Below are positions 49,701-59,016 of a DNA stretch of 64,000 nucleotides, piece after piece (the stretch's first letter is position 1; the number at the start of each line of letters is the position of its first letter). Location of the stretch: contig JAJQJQ010000023.1 in the NCBI GenBank assembly GCA_028622995.1, positions 1,550,001-1,614,000 on the forward strand, read 5' to 3'. Made by a program: the position numbers and the translations under genes. The DNA is from Panagrolaimus kolymaensis (Eukaryota > Nematoda > Chromadorea > Rhabditida > Panagrolaimidae). The notes beneath the pieces were generated by a model that was not told the origin of the DNA, searched no databases, and saw only the letters and a program-made list of their open reading frames with translations.

Positions 49701-50249
49701 GAACATTCCTTAAATTTTTAAAAGACCTTTAAAGTTTTCTACAAAATTAAACACGTTTTTCTCGTTGTTACTTTAAAAACATCTTGACATCAATTAAATT
49801 AAATTTAATTGACCCTCATTGATTCTTTTCATATTTTTTAGAAGCAGTTTTTAATTGGTTTGCAAATTTTTTCCGCCATGGAGAATCCAATCGCATTAGT
49901 AAAGAGCAGCGTTCACTCATAATATTTGCATATCAACTTGTTCGAAAAATAAAAGATAATAATGCTGTGGGAAAAGAAGGAAAATTTCATGTTTTTATTC
50001 TTTTAACTTTAAGGTTTGATTATTTTTACAATTTTTAGTCAAAAATTTAGTCTTTATTTTTTTAGAGATCACATTCTTTCAAGTTTATTGCCTTTGATGG
50101 TTTGGACTCCATTGACAACAAGCATGTATCAGGATGATGCTTTCTTGCGTCAACCATCACATACTTCATATTTATCTAAGCTTCTTGCATCGTTAAATGA
50201 ATTTAATTACACATTGGAAAAATCATTAACATATGGAATTGATATGTGA
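43791..50249 (+). CDS. DENND5: DENND5 / RAB6IP1-like DENN-RUN-PLAT-RUN protein
   Basis: Fourteen exons (43791-43865, 43924-44082, 44130-45488, 45545-45911, 45964-46293, 46411-46668, 47043-47603, 48053-48263, 48313-48441, 48494-48752, 48799-48888, 48940-49504, 49842-50013, 50066-50249) give 1572 residues. The tripartite DENN domain fills about residues 10-640 ([53 protein letters not shown]). The first RUN domain starts about 740 ([20 protein letters not shown]) and finishes about 1110-1190. A PLAT domain follows (about 1190-1300), then a second RUN domain (about 1330-1565). DENND5 proteins are Rab39-type GEFs and Rab6 effectors in Golgi-endosome traffic. An insertion of about 260 low-complexity residues splits RUN1 and is encoded by exons 7-8. 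ATG 43791 lies 21 bases after an acceptor (TTGCTTAAG). Confidence 0.95.
46669..47042 (+). other. DENND5 intron before the RUN1 insertion
   Basis: A 374-bp AT-rich intron leading into the exons that encode the RUN1 insertion. No element recognised. Confidence 0.6.
47604..48052 (+). other. DENND5 intron inside the RUN1 insertion
   Basis: A 449-bp intron, the largest of the gene, between the two exons encoding low-complexity insertion sequence. No element recognised. Confidence 0.6.
49505..49841 (+). other. DENND5 intron in the second RUN domain
   Basis: A 337-bp intron that splits the second RUN domain. AATTAAATTAAATTTAATT near 49793-49811 is a short AT palindrome; nothing else is seen. Confidence 0.6.
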
Positions 50250-51007
50250 AAATGAAGGAAAAAAAACCTCGGGGGAGAATCTGCGTCAGAAATCAAGAAA
50301 ACGAAATTTTTTTTATACTGTTGTTTTTTTATTATTTGAAAGGTGCGGCGCCTTCTATGTCGCTCGAAATTCATTCATTCATGCTACTCTCTCTCATCTT
50401 CTCACGACCTGATCTTGATGAAAGATAGCAAAAGCAATCGCTGCTGCTGACAAAAAAAAACATAACTCATTTTTCTTCTTCCTTTTTTCCGCGCTTTTGC
50501 TTTTTTTTTGCAACTCTCTCTCTCTCCTTTTTTTAATGTTGGAAATCCACGTGCCATTTTCTTTCTCCTTTTTATGTTTCGTCTTTTTACGGGTTATTCC
50601 TTATTTTATTTTTTTGTAATATCATTTTGCTTTGAAACTTAACACAAACTTTTCTATAATTTGCAAGGCTCTAAACTCATAGGTTCTAAAGATGATTATA
50701 ATTCCAATTCCTCAAAAAATTATGCAAATTTAATAAATTTTTATGTTTAAAATAAATATTTTATCTTTGAATTTCCGTGAAAATTTGAATGTTGTAAAGC
50801 TGTGATTTTATTTTCGTGGTTTGTCACCATATTATTTATCTTCATCAAAATCCGTTTTTAATCTTTGTTTAATAACTTTTTGAAAGTTTTAGCAACGGGT
50901 ATATCGACGACGAAAGGCTGAAAGAATCACATCAGCAAAGTTCACCATCATCTCTTCCTTCCATCTTCCATCATCGTTAAGAAACAGCTGTGAAAGTCAA
51001 TTCTCAA
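50250..51007. other. Intergenic stretch, nothing seen
   Basis: Spacer between DENND5 and the SLC35D gene. It has a CT-dinucleotide run near 50516-50526 and T tracts. GTTTTAG at about 50887-50893 may be a trans-splice acceptor about 115 bases upstream of the next ATG. Confidence 0.45.
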
Positions 51008-52229
51008 ATGTTATCACAAGAACATGGATCACTTCCAAAGGTTCTCTCTGCAGTATTCTATGGAATTTCATCAATATTAATTGTATTTGTTAATAAAATC
51101 CTATTAACTAATTTACGATTTCCATCATATATATGGGTTGGAACAGGTCAAATGGCTGCTACGGTTTTAATATTATTTATTGCTGAACAATTGAAAATTA
51201 TCTCATTTCCAAGGTTAGATCGAACAACTCCAAGAAAGGTTTGCTTTTATTTTTTATACCTTAACTTTTCATTAGCTTTGTTGATTTTAGATTTTTCCTC
51301 TGCCTATATTCTTTGTTCTTAATCTTGTTTCTGGTCTTGGTGGAACACAAAAGATAAACTTACCTATGTTTACGGTACTTCGTCGATTCTCAATTCTACT
51401 AACCATGGTTTTTGAATTTGTTATTCTCAGAGTTCAACCACCATTTGCTGTTAAAGTTAGCATCTTTTTAATGATTTTTGGATCGTTTGTTGCTGCTTTG
51501 TAAGTTTTTTATTCTTAATTTTGAAAATGACTAAAAAGCATCGTAGCTTCAACTGCGTGTGTCCTTTTTTTCATCGTTGTGTAAAGCTTATTAATAAAAC
51601 TTCTAAATTTCCATCTTTTTAGCTATGACCTTACTTTTGATGCTTATGGTTACACTCTTATTATGATCAATAATGTATTCACTGCAGCAAATGGGGTATT
51701 TGTAAAGAAAACATTACAAGCAAAAGAACTTGGAAAATGGGGTCTTCTTTATTATAATTCTCTCTTCATGCTTCCACCATTGTTACTAATTTGCGCCTTT
51801 TCTGAAGATACAACTAAAGTTCAAGATTTTGTTGCTGAAGGAAATATGACATCATCAGTTACTCTATGCTTTATACTCTCATGTGTTTGTGGCTTTATTC
51901 TCAATTATTCTCATGTAACCTGCACAAATTATAATTCTGCTTTAACCACAACATGTGTTGGTCCAATCAAAAATCTCTTCGTAACTTATGTGGGAATGGT
52001 TTCATCTGGTATCATTTTCGATTTTCTTTTTATAGCTTATGTATGTATGGTTTTTTCAGGTGATTACATATTCAGTATGGCAAACTTCTTGGGTGTGAAT
52101 ATTAGTGTTTTGGGTTCAATTTTATATACATATGTTACATTCCGTACAAAATCACCATCATCAATTCAACCAAAAACAAGATTAATTACTGTAACTCCAA
52201 GTGAAAAAAGAAGCCTGCTACCATCCTAA
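51008..52229 (+). CDS. SLC35D: Nucleotide-sugar transporter, SLC35D / SQV-7 family
   Basis: Exons 51008-51238, 51291-51499, 51623-52008 and 52060-52229 give 331 residues, the usual length. About ten hydrophobic segments are present. Family motifs are seen: LTNLRFPSYIWVGTGQM, GTQKINLPMFTVLRRFSIL, and GDYIFSMANFLGVNISVLGS near the C-terminus. The protein carries UDP-sugars (UDP-GlcA, UDP-GalNAc or UDP-GlcNAc in SQV-7 and SLC35D1) into the Golgi or ER lumen in exchange for UMP, for chondroitin and heparan sulfate synthesis. The intron 52009-52059 is 51 bp, in frame and stopless; splicing it restores the conserved SGGDYIFS, so it is taken as a true intron. ATG 51008 is the first in-frame Met after the upstream acceptor. 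Confidence 0.95.
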
Positions 52230-53020
52230 CCTCCATGTTCTAAGCTTTATGTCAATAGTTTTAACCAAAGTCGTCTATATTTCACTTTTCAATAATAAGC
52301 AAAGAAATCAAATAACTCACTTTTTACTTGCCTTAGTTATGTTAATTGTTTTTGCTGTGATAATGTTATATGTAATTTATTAAATCTATGTGCAATTTTA
52401 CCGGTTTTTATCTCACTAAAAATAATAAATGAATGAAGTGTAAATGTTTGACTTTTGAAAAGCCCAAAGCTTTTATCACTGAATAATACGGCATTTTGCG
52501 TGAAAGGTGCGCGAGAAAAAAAATGATTTCGTTTCACTCCTTTTTTTTGTATACTCAATGCTTTCATTTTTTCTTGCTCTTTCATTATTATTGCTTTCAT
52601 TCAGATCGCTAATCTATTGATTTTTATTTTACCAGAGCCTTTCGATAAATATATGGCATTTTTTATGTATGTTTCGCATTTTACTTATGGCTGCTGCTGT
52701 GTTGATTTTTTCGATGCATGTTTTAAAATTTTCGAAAGTTTTCAAAAAATTTTGACTCTTGAGAATAAATAATGCGTTGATTTTTTCCCAGCAAATTCAC
52801 ATTGTTGGAGTTAGTAATAATTTAGTCAATTTTCTGCTTTTCTCTTAAATTTATTTCATAAAACTCTGTTGATTACAAAGTTATTAATAGGAGAATAAAA
52901 TTAATAATTTGTCTCTCTGTTTTTTGAGTGTTATTTTGCGTTTGTTCGTGTTATTTCTCATGTTTTGTTATTTTTTATTTTGAAAGTTAAACGTTATCAA
53001 ATTTCAGGATCTTGGAAATC
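52230..53020. other. Intergenic stretch, nothing seen
   Basis: 3' UTR of the transporter (AATAAATG at 52421) and AT-rich spacer. ATTTCAG at 53001-53007 is a likely trans-splice acceptor 13 bases before the next ATG. Confidence 0.5.
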
Positions 53021-54204
53021 ATGCTTCCCTCATTCGAAAAGTTAGAATCAACCTTCAATCAATCGATGGTGAGCTTATTATTCAGTTTAATTAAAGGTTA
53101 ATATTTGTTTTATTTATAGGATGTTGTTTTAAAAAGTTTAAATACTGTTGAAACGAAAATGGAAACCTTACAAAAACAACTCACAATTTGTCAAAATGGT
53201 ACCACTCAAGTTCTTACTCAATCTTTGACAGATTTAGCTGAACAACTTCAAAAGGTTACAACTCAAGCATTACAATTTGCTTCACCAATAGCAACATGTT
53301 CAACTGCAATTACATCATCTGATCCAACACCAGCTACTTCAAATCCATTACCACCATCATTTGCTACTGTTGTAGCGCCTGTGGTTCAAGAACCTCAAGT
53401 AAGTTGTGATTTTATAAAAATAAAATACATAAATTCATTCGTTTACTTCTTTAGGCTTCTCAACTTGCTCCTGCAATTCTCGAAAATGATGAAAATCAAG
53501 AAGATTTTGTTCCTGATATCGATTACGTACCAGTAGTCAAACTTCCAGAAATTGTTCAAGTTTTCACTGGTGAAGAATTCGAAGATGGTTTGTTCGAGAG
53601 CCGAGCTAAACTTTATATTTTTAATCCTGAAACCAAAGAAATCAAAGAACGTGGTACTGGTGGAATTAAAATCTTATATAGTCCAAAAACCAAATCTCAT
53701 CGTTTTGTAATGCGTCGTGAACATGTTCATACACTTTGTGCAAATTTTCGAATCAACGAAGGCATGTCCATCACCGATAAAACTGGTACAAAAAATTGTG
53801 GTATTTTGAATTGCAAGGTAAGCTTTTTTAATTTTGGTTTCCAATCTTTTGAACCATTGTGTTTTTAGGATTATTCGGATGATGATGAAAATGGCACACA
53901 TTGTGTCTTTATCATTCGTTTCCAAGACGAAGATGGTTATAAAACTTTCAAAGAACTTTTTATGGATATTGCTGCTGGAAATCCTGATGTTTATTACGAT
54001 GTTGAACAACATGAAGGAAATGGCCAAATCATTGAAAATGTTGAAGAAATTTATGCTGATGATGAAAACATCGAAGAAGTTTTAACCGAAGATGAAAACG
54101 TCGAAGATATTGAATATGTTTATACCGACGACGACGACGACTATATCGAAGATGTTGACGAAGTTTATACCGACGAAGATGATGGTGAAAACTTTGTTTT
54201 TTAA
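53021..54204 (+). CDS. Ran-binding (RanBP1-type) domain protein with acidic tail
   Basis: Exons 53021-53068, 53120-53398, 53455-53817 and 53869-54204, all phase 0, give 341 residues. The first 85 residues form a short coiled coil (DVVLKSLNTVETKMETLQKQL), then a Pro/Ala/Thr linker. The RanBD spans about 128-275: VFTGEEFEDGLFESRAKLYI, KERGTGGIKIL and FVMRREHVHTLCANF are the classic RanGTP-binding strands. The last 60 residues are very acidic (runs of Asp/Glu with DDDDDY). RanBP1-type proteins bind RanGTP and help RanGAP disassemble export complexes. An N-terminal coiled coil is unusual for plain RanBP1; RanBP3 or a divergent NPP-9 fragment are alternatives, but there are no FG repeats. Start placed after acceptor TTTCAG at 53007. 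Confidence 0.92.
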
Positions 54205-54660
54205 TACTATTATTTATGAAGTTGTATTTCTTTGATACCTATGTTGTTTGTTCATTTTATTCATATATGTTAAAATAAATTTGTTTATTGATTTGTTACT
54301 CTACAGCAAGATTGTAGGTAGACTCGGAGATAGGTGAAAAACCAATATTTGGTTTGTTTCATAGATAAAAGTTGAGAACTTTGAATTTAAAAATAAGGTT
54401 CGAATACTATGCTTCTTTTAAAATAGTTGGTTTGTGAATTTTAAAATAGCAAAGAAAAAGAAGATAATGGAATTACCATCGGCGTTAATTTCAAACGTTG
54501 ATGCCCAATTCGTGTATGGGCAAAAACTTACTGGCAAGATGTCCATTACGTCGACAAGGCAATAATAGCATTTGCAAATTTTCCAAACTCGTTCTTTTAT
54601 TTCCTCACACGTTTAGAAAAAATTGTGCTTTATCAATTTTTAAATAAAATCTGCCAAAAA
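54205..54660. other. Intergenic stretch with a 32-codon ORF and a small hairpin
   Basis: 3' UTR of the Ran-binding gene (AATAAA at 54275). A block around 54467-54600 is less AT-rich than its surroundings. It carries a 32-codon ORF (54467-54565) and the stem GCCCA (54503-54507) / TGGGC (54517-54521). It may be a leader uORF of the next gene or a non-coding RNA; I cannot decide. Confidence 0.35.
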
Positions 54661-55535
54661 ATGGTTCTTCTTGTTGTATCAATAATAACTAAAAATGGAA
54701 AACAATTGGTTGCTCGTCAATTTGTTAATGAAATGACTAAATCAAGATTGGAAGGACTTTTGGCTGCTTTTCCTCAACTTGTTAGTACCGATTTATGTAA
54801 GTTTTTATTGATCGAAGATGAATAACATGGTTTAGTTTTTTTAGCTCAACGTCAACATACCTTTGTAGAAACTGATAGTGTTCGTTATGTTTATCAGTCA
54901 CATGATGATGTTTATGTTGTTCTTGTTACCACCAAAGCTTCAAACATTTTGGAAGATCTTGTTGCTTTACGTCTTTTCTCAAATGTTATTCTTGATTGTT
55001 GCAAAAGCTATGACGAAGTCGATATTTTGAAGAAAGCCTTTGAACTCATTTTTGCTTTTGATGAAATTGTTGCTCTTGGATATCGTGAAAATGTTACTCT
55101 TGCTATGATTCGTACTTACGTCGATATGGATTCACAAGAAGAACGTACTCATAACCAAATAGTCAATGTAAGTTTTGGTATTTTTGAATTAAACTTATTT
55201 ACAAATTTTAGTCTCAAATCCGTGATACAACTAAAAAAGCTCAACAACGTGCCAAAGAATTAGCAAAACAACGTGCTCAAGAACTTAAAAAAATTCGTGA
55301 ACGTAACATGACTGGAGGAAGTTATGGACTCAATTCAAACAATGCTCATAAATTCTCATCTACTGAATCCGCTTTGAATTCATCAACTTCATCTTACATG
55401 CCAAAAACTCCAGATGTTTCTGTTGCTTCATCAAAAGGAGGTGGAAAAGCTCTCAAATTAGGCGCTAAAAAAGTTTCAGATGATGCTTTTATGAAACAAC
55501 TTGAAAGTGAAAATCAATTTAATGCTGATTTTTAA
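54661..55535 (+). CDS. Coatomer delta subunit, N-terminal half only (truncated paralogue)
   Basis: Exons 54661-54796, 54845-55167 and 55212-55535 give 260 residues, while delta-COP is normally about 510. The longin-like domain is clear: [67 protein letters not shown] and [19 protein letters not shown] basic helical linker and KALKLGAKK, a delta-COP linker motif, follow. The frame then ends at TAA 55533-55535, and AATAAA follows near 55602. The mu-homology domain that should come next is absent, and the next gene is unrelated and on the other strand. The retained part is the piece that packs with beta-COP in the coatomer core. It is either a truncated duplicate or a split gene with its other half elsewhere. 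Confidence 0.92.
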
Positions 55536-56127
55536 TATACTGTAATAATCCAATATGTAACTTATTTGTGTTTTACATGTTGACTTTTTTGTATTGTAAT
55601 TAATAAAGTAATAATTTGTTTTAAAGCTATACTTACAAAAGCAATGTTTATTTTTTGAAATTGTCAAATTTGATGGGAAATAATTAAGATTATACCGCAT
55701 TTGTTAATGCTTAACAAATATATTATCTTCACTAACTCATTTCTTGAGGTGCATATTTTGAAATTAAAAGGAAGAAATTAGTACACACTAGAAGAAGAAG
55801 CGCTATGTATCAGTGAAGTCAGAATCGAACTAAAATTATTAAAATTTATGCTAAAGTTGTCATCATGGTTTACCGCAACCGGTAGATAGAAATTTAATAA
55901 TTTTCACCATAATCGTTAAAATAAAATTTAAAATCACGTTGAATTTAGTTATCGAAGTTAAATATGCGTAAAGTTAAAACTTTTCTGGAAATGGCTTTTT
56001 CCGAAATAAGAAAAAGAAAGCATAAATAGTCACACAATGAATTTTTTAAAAATATTTATTTAAACAAAAAAAACGAACATAAAAAGTACTTTAAAATCAA
56101 AAGTGTGAAAATAATTATAAAAACAAA
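55536..56127. other. Convergent intergenic stretch, nothing seen
   Basis: AT-rich spacer between the delta-COP copy and the AT-hook repeat gene. All frames were checked for a missing delta-COP mu-homology domain and none was found. Confidence 0.5.
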
Positions 56128-57840
56128 TTATGAGTATGGAAGTAAAAACGTTAAACGAACTTCTCGACAATTATCACGAATAGCTTCATCTTTCGGTCGA
56201 AGTTGAGGAAGAAAAGCAGCACGGTCTTCAAAAGGCAATGGCGGAAAATCAGGAAGTATAGCTACACGTTCTTCATAAGTCATCTCTCTTGCAGCAGCTC
56301 TGGTTATTCGTTTTCTTGGTGGCGATGATGGCGAAGAAGAGTCATCCATAGAAGCTGATTCTTTGTTTAAAGAGTTTTCTTTTGGATTTCTGTTGTCAAT
56401 TGGAGAAGAATTTTGAATTTCAGGACCAGGTAAATCGAGTAAGTTGAATATTTTCGGTTTTCTTCCACGTTTGTTACCAATTCTTACAGGTGGTTCAGCT
56501 TGTTTGACTTCTCGATTCAAAGATTCTGTTATTCTTTTTTTCATTGGCTTCAGATGTTCACCTTGATTTCTGTTTTCAGTTTCCACTGGAGGCGAACTTT
56601 CTGGACCAGACAAATCAAATGATTTCATAAAAAGTGGTTTTCTTCCACGTTTGTTACTATTTCTTAGACGAGGTTCAGCATCCATTGGTGGTTCAACATC
56701 CTTTGGTGGTTCAGCATGTTTACCAATTTCTGAACGAGATGTTCTTTGAATTCTTGTAGCAGGAACTTCACGAACCACGGATACAGTTCTTCTCGATTGC
56801 ATTGGCTTCGGATATCCATTTTGATATGTGTTGTCAGTTTCTATAGGAGATTGAATTTCTGGACCAGCTAAATCAAATGATTTCATAAAAAGTGGTTTTC
56901 TTCCACGTTTGTTACCATTTCTTAGACGAGGTTCAGCATCCTTTGGCGGTTCAACATCCTTTGGTGGTTCAACATGTTTACCAATTTCTGAACGAGATGT
57001 TCTTTGAATTCTTGTAGCAGGAACTTCACGAACCACGGATACAGTTCTTCTCGATTGCATTGGCTTCGGATATCCATTTTGATATGTGTTGTCAGTTTCT
57101 ACAAGAGAAGAATTTTGAATTTCTGAGCCAGAAGAATCTTGTAATATTTTCTGTTTTCTTCCACGTTTACTAGCCACCTTTACAGGAGATACTCTTGGCG
57201 GTTCAACATCTTTACCAATTACTGAACGAGAAGCTCTTTGAATTCTTGTAGCCGGAACTTCTCGAACCGTGGATTTAGTTCTTCTTGTTTGGATTGGTTT
57301 CCGAAATTCATTTTGATTTCTGACGTCATTTTCTTCAGGAGGAGAATTTTGTGTTTCTGGACCAGCTATATCAAATAATTTCATAAAAATTGGTTTTCTT
57401 CCACGTTTGTTACCATTTCTTAGAGGAGGTTCAGCATTCTTTGGCGGTTCAGCAAGTTTACCAATTACAGAACGAGAAGCTCTTTGAATTCTTGTAGCAG
57501 GAACTTCACAAACCACGGATACAGTTCTTCTCGATTTCACTGGCCTCGGATTTTGATTTGTGTTGTTATCATCTATAGGAGATTGAATTTCTGGACCAGC
57601 TAAATCAAATGATTTCATAGCCTTTGGCTTTCTTCCACTTTTTTTAGCCACTTTTACAGGAGATTCAGTATCTGATTCAGCATAGTTTACAACTACTGAA
57701 CGAGAAGCTCTTTGACTTCTTCTAGCCGGAACTTCTGGAACCACAGATGCAGTTTTCGTCGATTGCATTAGCTTCAGATATTCACTTTGTACAGATGAAG
57801 AATTTTGAATTTCTGGATCAAGTAAATTAAATGAATTCAT
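56128..57840 (-). CDS. Intronless AT-hook tandem-repeat protein
   Basis: A single uninterrupted frame of 570 residues, the only multi-hundred-residue intronless gene in the window. It consists of about six units of 76-86 residues. Each unit has REVPATRIQRASRS or a variant, then an acidic/Pro stretch, an AT-hook core (NKRGRKP, SGRKP or SKRGRKQ), and FMKSFDLAGPEIQ. The two central units are almost identical at DNA level and lie exactly 258 bp (86 codons) apart. The C-terminus is unique (RKRITRAAAREMTYEERV, then a Pro-rich end). AT hooks bind the minor groove of AT-rich DNA, so a chromatin-associated role is likely. In-frame codons just upstream of ATG 57840 read ERKPKF, a decayed unit end, so the array may once have been longer. 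No homologue is recognised. Confidence 0.85.
   Translation of the reverse strand: MNSFNLLDPEIQNSSSVQSEYLKLMQSTKTASVVPEVPARRSQRASRSVVVNYAESDTESPVKVAKKSGRKPKAMKSFDLAGPEIQSPIDDNNTNQNPRPVKSRRTVSVVCEVPATRIQRASRSVIGKLAEPPKNAEPPLRNGNKRGRKPIFMKLFDIAGPETQNSPPEENDVRNQNEFRKPIQTRRTKSTVREVPATRIQRASRSVIGKDVEPPRVSPVKVASKRGRKQKILQDSSGSEIQNSSLVETDNTYQNGYPKPMQSRRTVSVVREVPATRIQRTSRSEIGKHVEPPKDVEPPKDAEPRLRNGNKRGRKPLFMKSFDLAGPEIQSPIETDNTYQNGYPKPMQSRRTVSVVREVPATRIQRTSRSEIGKHAEPPKDVEPPMDAEPRLRNSNKRGRKPLFMKSFDLSGPESSPPVETENRNQGEHLKPMKKRITESLNREVKQAEPPVRIGNKRGRKPKIFNLLDLPGPEIQNSSPIDNRNPKENSLNKESASMDDSSSPSSPPRKRITRAAAREMTYEERVAILPDFPPLPFEDRAAFLPQLRPKDEAIRDNCREVRLTFLLPYS
56621..57137. repeat. 258-bp tandem duplication inside the AT-hook gene
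   Basis: Two copies with period 258 bp: GATTTCATAAAAAGTGG occurs at 56621 and 56879, and CTTGTAGCAGGAACTTCACG at 56753 and 57011. The copies differ by few bases. Neighbouring units are spaced 234, 246 and 228 bp apart at the same landmark (57245, 57491, 57719), all multiples of three, and are more diverged. Confidence 0.85.
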
Positions 57841-58315
57841 AAACTTTGGTTTTCTTTCAAGTTTTTTTAAATCAATTTTTATGCAATTTTGCTAACTGCT
57901 TTTTCTTTTCAAAAATAAAAAATACTTTGGCTGCGATAACGCTTTTGTTGTTACTGTAAACTTACGCTTCCTTCCTATTCGTCTTGAGAATGAGCAACAC
58001 CTCAAATTCCATATAAAATATTTATTGGAATTTTTTATTTAATCTTTTATCATAAAATTTATGTATACTTTTTAATTATGTAAAATATTGTTTAAAAATT
58101 GCCGTATTTATGTTCAGGAAAAAAATTCATCGTGTAATAAAAAATTATAAAATGCCTTATTTTTTTAACCATGTCACTCATAGCGTGCTTTTGAGTATCG
58201 CTTTCGAATTCCATTTTTCCACTTTAAATTCTATCAAATTCTTTCTTTATACGAATATCTAATTCCATCCAACTCTGAAAATCATTTCCAATTTCCAAAA
58301 CAAAGTAGTCTCTTC
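57841..58315. other. Divergent intergenic stretch left of the MITE
   Basis: AT-rich spacer between the AT-hook gene and the MITE. Apart from the decayed repeat end next to ATG 57840, nothing is seen. Confidence 0.5.
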
Positions 58316-58479
58316 CAGTGCTGCTTCGACGCCGACGATTTCGTCACGTCGTCGACGAAATCGTCGACGCCGACGACGGCGTCGGCGTCGTCGTCGGCGT
58401 CGACAAAATGAAAAAAGTGACTCATTTTCGAGAAAATCGTCGACGACGGCGTCGACAAAATGAAAAAATGACAGCACTG
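58316..58479. mobile_element. hAT-type MITE with 8-bp target-site duplication
   Basis: A 164-bp non-coding element starts CAGTGCTG (58316-58323) and ends CAGCACTG (58472-58479), its exact inverted repeat. It is flanked by identical 8-bp copies of GTCTCTTC at 58308-58315 and 58480-58487. CAGTG-type termini with an 8-bp duplication are the hallmark of the hAT superfamily. The inside is GC-rich, full of GTCGAC and CGACGCCG in both orientations, in sharp contrast with the AT-rich genome. It has no transposase and must be mobilised in trans. It lies about 150 bp upstream of the C18orf32-like coding exon. An intact duplication suggests recent insertion. Confidence 0.85.
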
Positions 58480-58625
58480 GTCTCTTCTCCCAATAAAAAG
58501 AACACATCGTTTGCGCGAAAAAAATTATGTTCAGTTTTTCACATTTTTACTTTTATTTATCGTCATCATTTTAAAAACTTGTTTATAATTTACTCTAATC
58601 TTTTTATTTGTTTTAGAATCAAAAT

Positions 58626-58871
58626 ATGGTTTGTGTTCCATGTATCATTCTTCCAGTACTTCTTGCAATTTATGTTCGATTTATTCAACCTTTTATTCTT
58701 CGATATATTCCTGAAGGATGGAAAGAAAGATTTGATGCTTATCTTTATCCAACATGTCCAATTCAAAAACAACAAAAGCCTGTAAAAATTGATGGAGAAA
58801 ATGAAACAGAAAAGCTTAATACTCAAGAAGGAGAAGAAGATGCCTCGTCATGTTGTAAGAAAGATAATTAA
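58626..58871 (+). CDS. C18orf32: UPF0729 / C18orf32-like small protein
   Basis: A single exon of 81 residues after acceptor TTTTAG (58617). The start MVCVPCIILPVLLAIYVRFI matches the family's MVC(I/V)PC...PVLL motif; this hydrophobic hairpin targets the ER and lipid droplets in the human protein. A basic segment and an acidic, Cys-containing tail (SSCCKKDN) follow. Length agrees with the human protein (76). Function is poorly known; a link to GPI-anchor biosynthesis has been proposed for the human homologue. The nearby acceptor implies either trans-splicing or an upstream non-coding exon; the MITE sits in that upstream stretch. Confidence 0.88.
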   Translation: MVCVPCIILPVLLAIYVRFIQPFILRYIPEGWKERFDAYLYPTCPIQKQQKPVKIDGENETEKLNTQEGEEDASSCCKKDN

Positions 58872-59016
58872 CTCAATGTAATGATTATGGGTATTATTTA
58901 TATATGTTTTTTTGTTTGTGATGCTGTACTAAATTTCTAAGATTTTATGTTTATTTTATAAACACATTAAACAACTTTCATGTTTGAAACAAAAGACGGA
59001 GGTAACTGATTTGCTG

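Noticed and set aside
54397..54407. GGTTCGAATAC, like a tRNA B box
   Set aside because: No A box at the right distance upstream and no acceptor stem or cloverleaf could be drawn, so it is not called as a tRNA.
56128..57840. The tandem repeats read as a CRISPR array or satellite DNA
   Set aside because: The units are 228-258 bp, all multiples of three, and remain one open coding frame over 1.7 kb, so this is a repeat protein gene.
58259..58785. Arg-rich ORFs over the GC-rich block at 58.3 kb
   Set aside because: They are translations of the GTCGAC-rich inside of the MITE on both strands, not genes.
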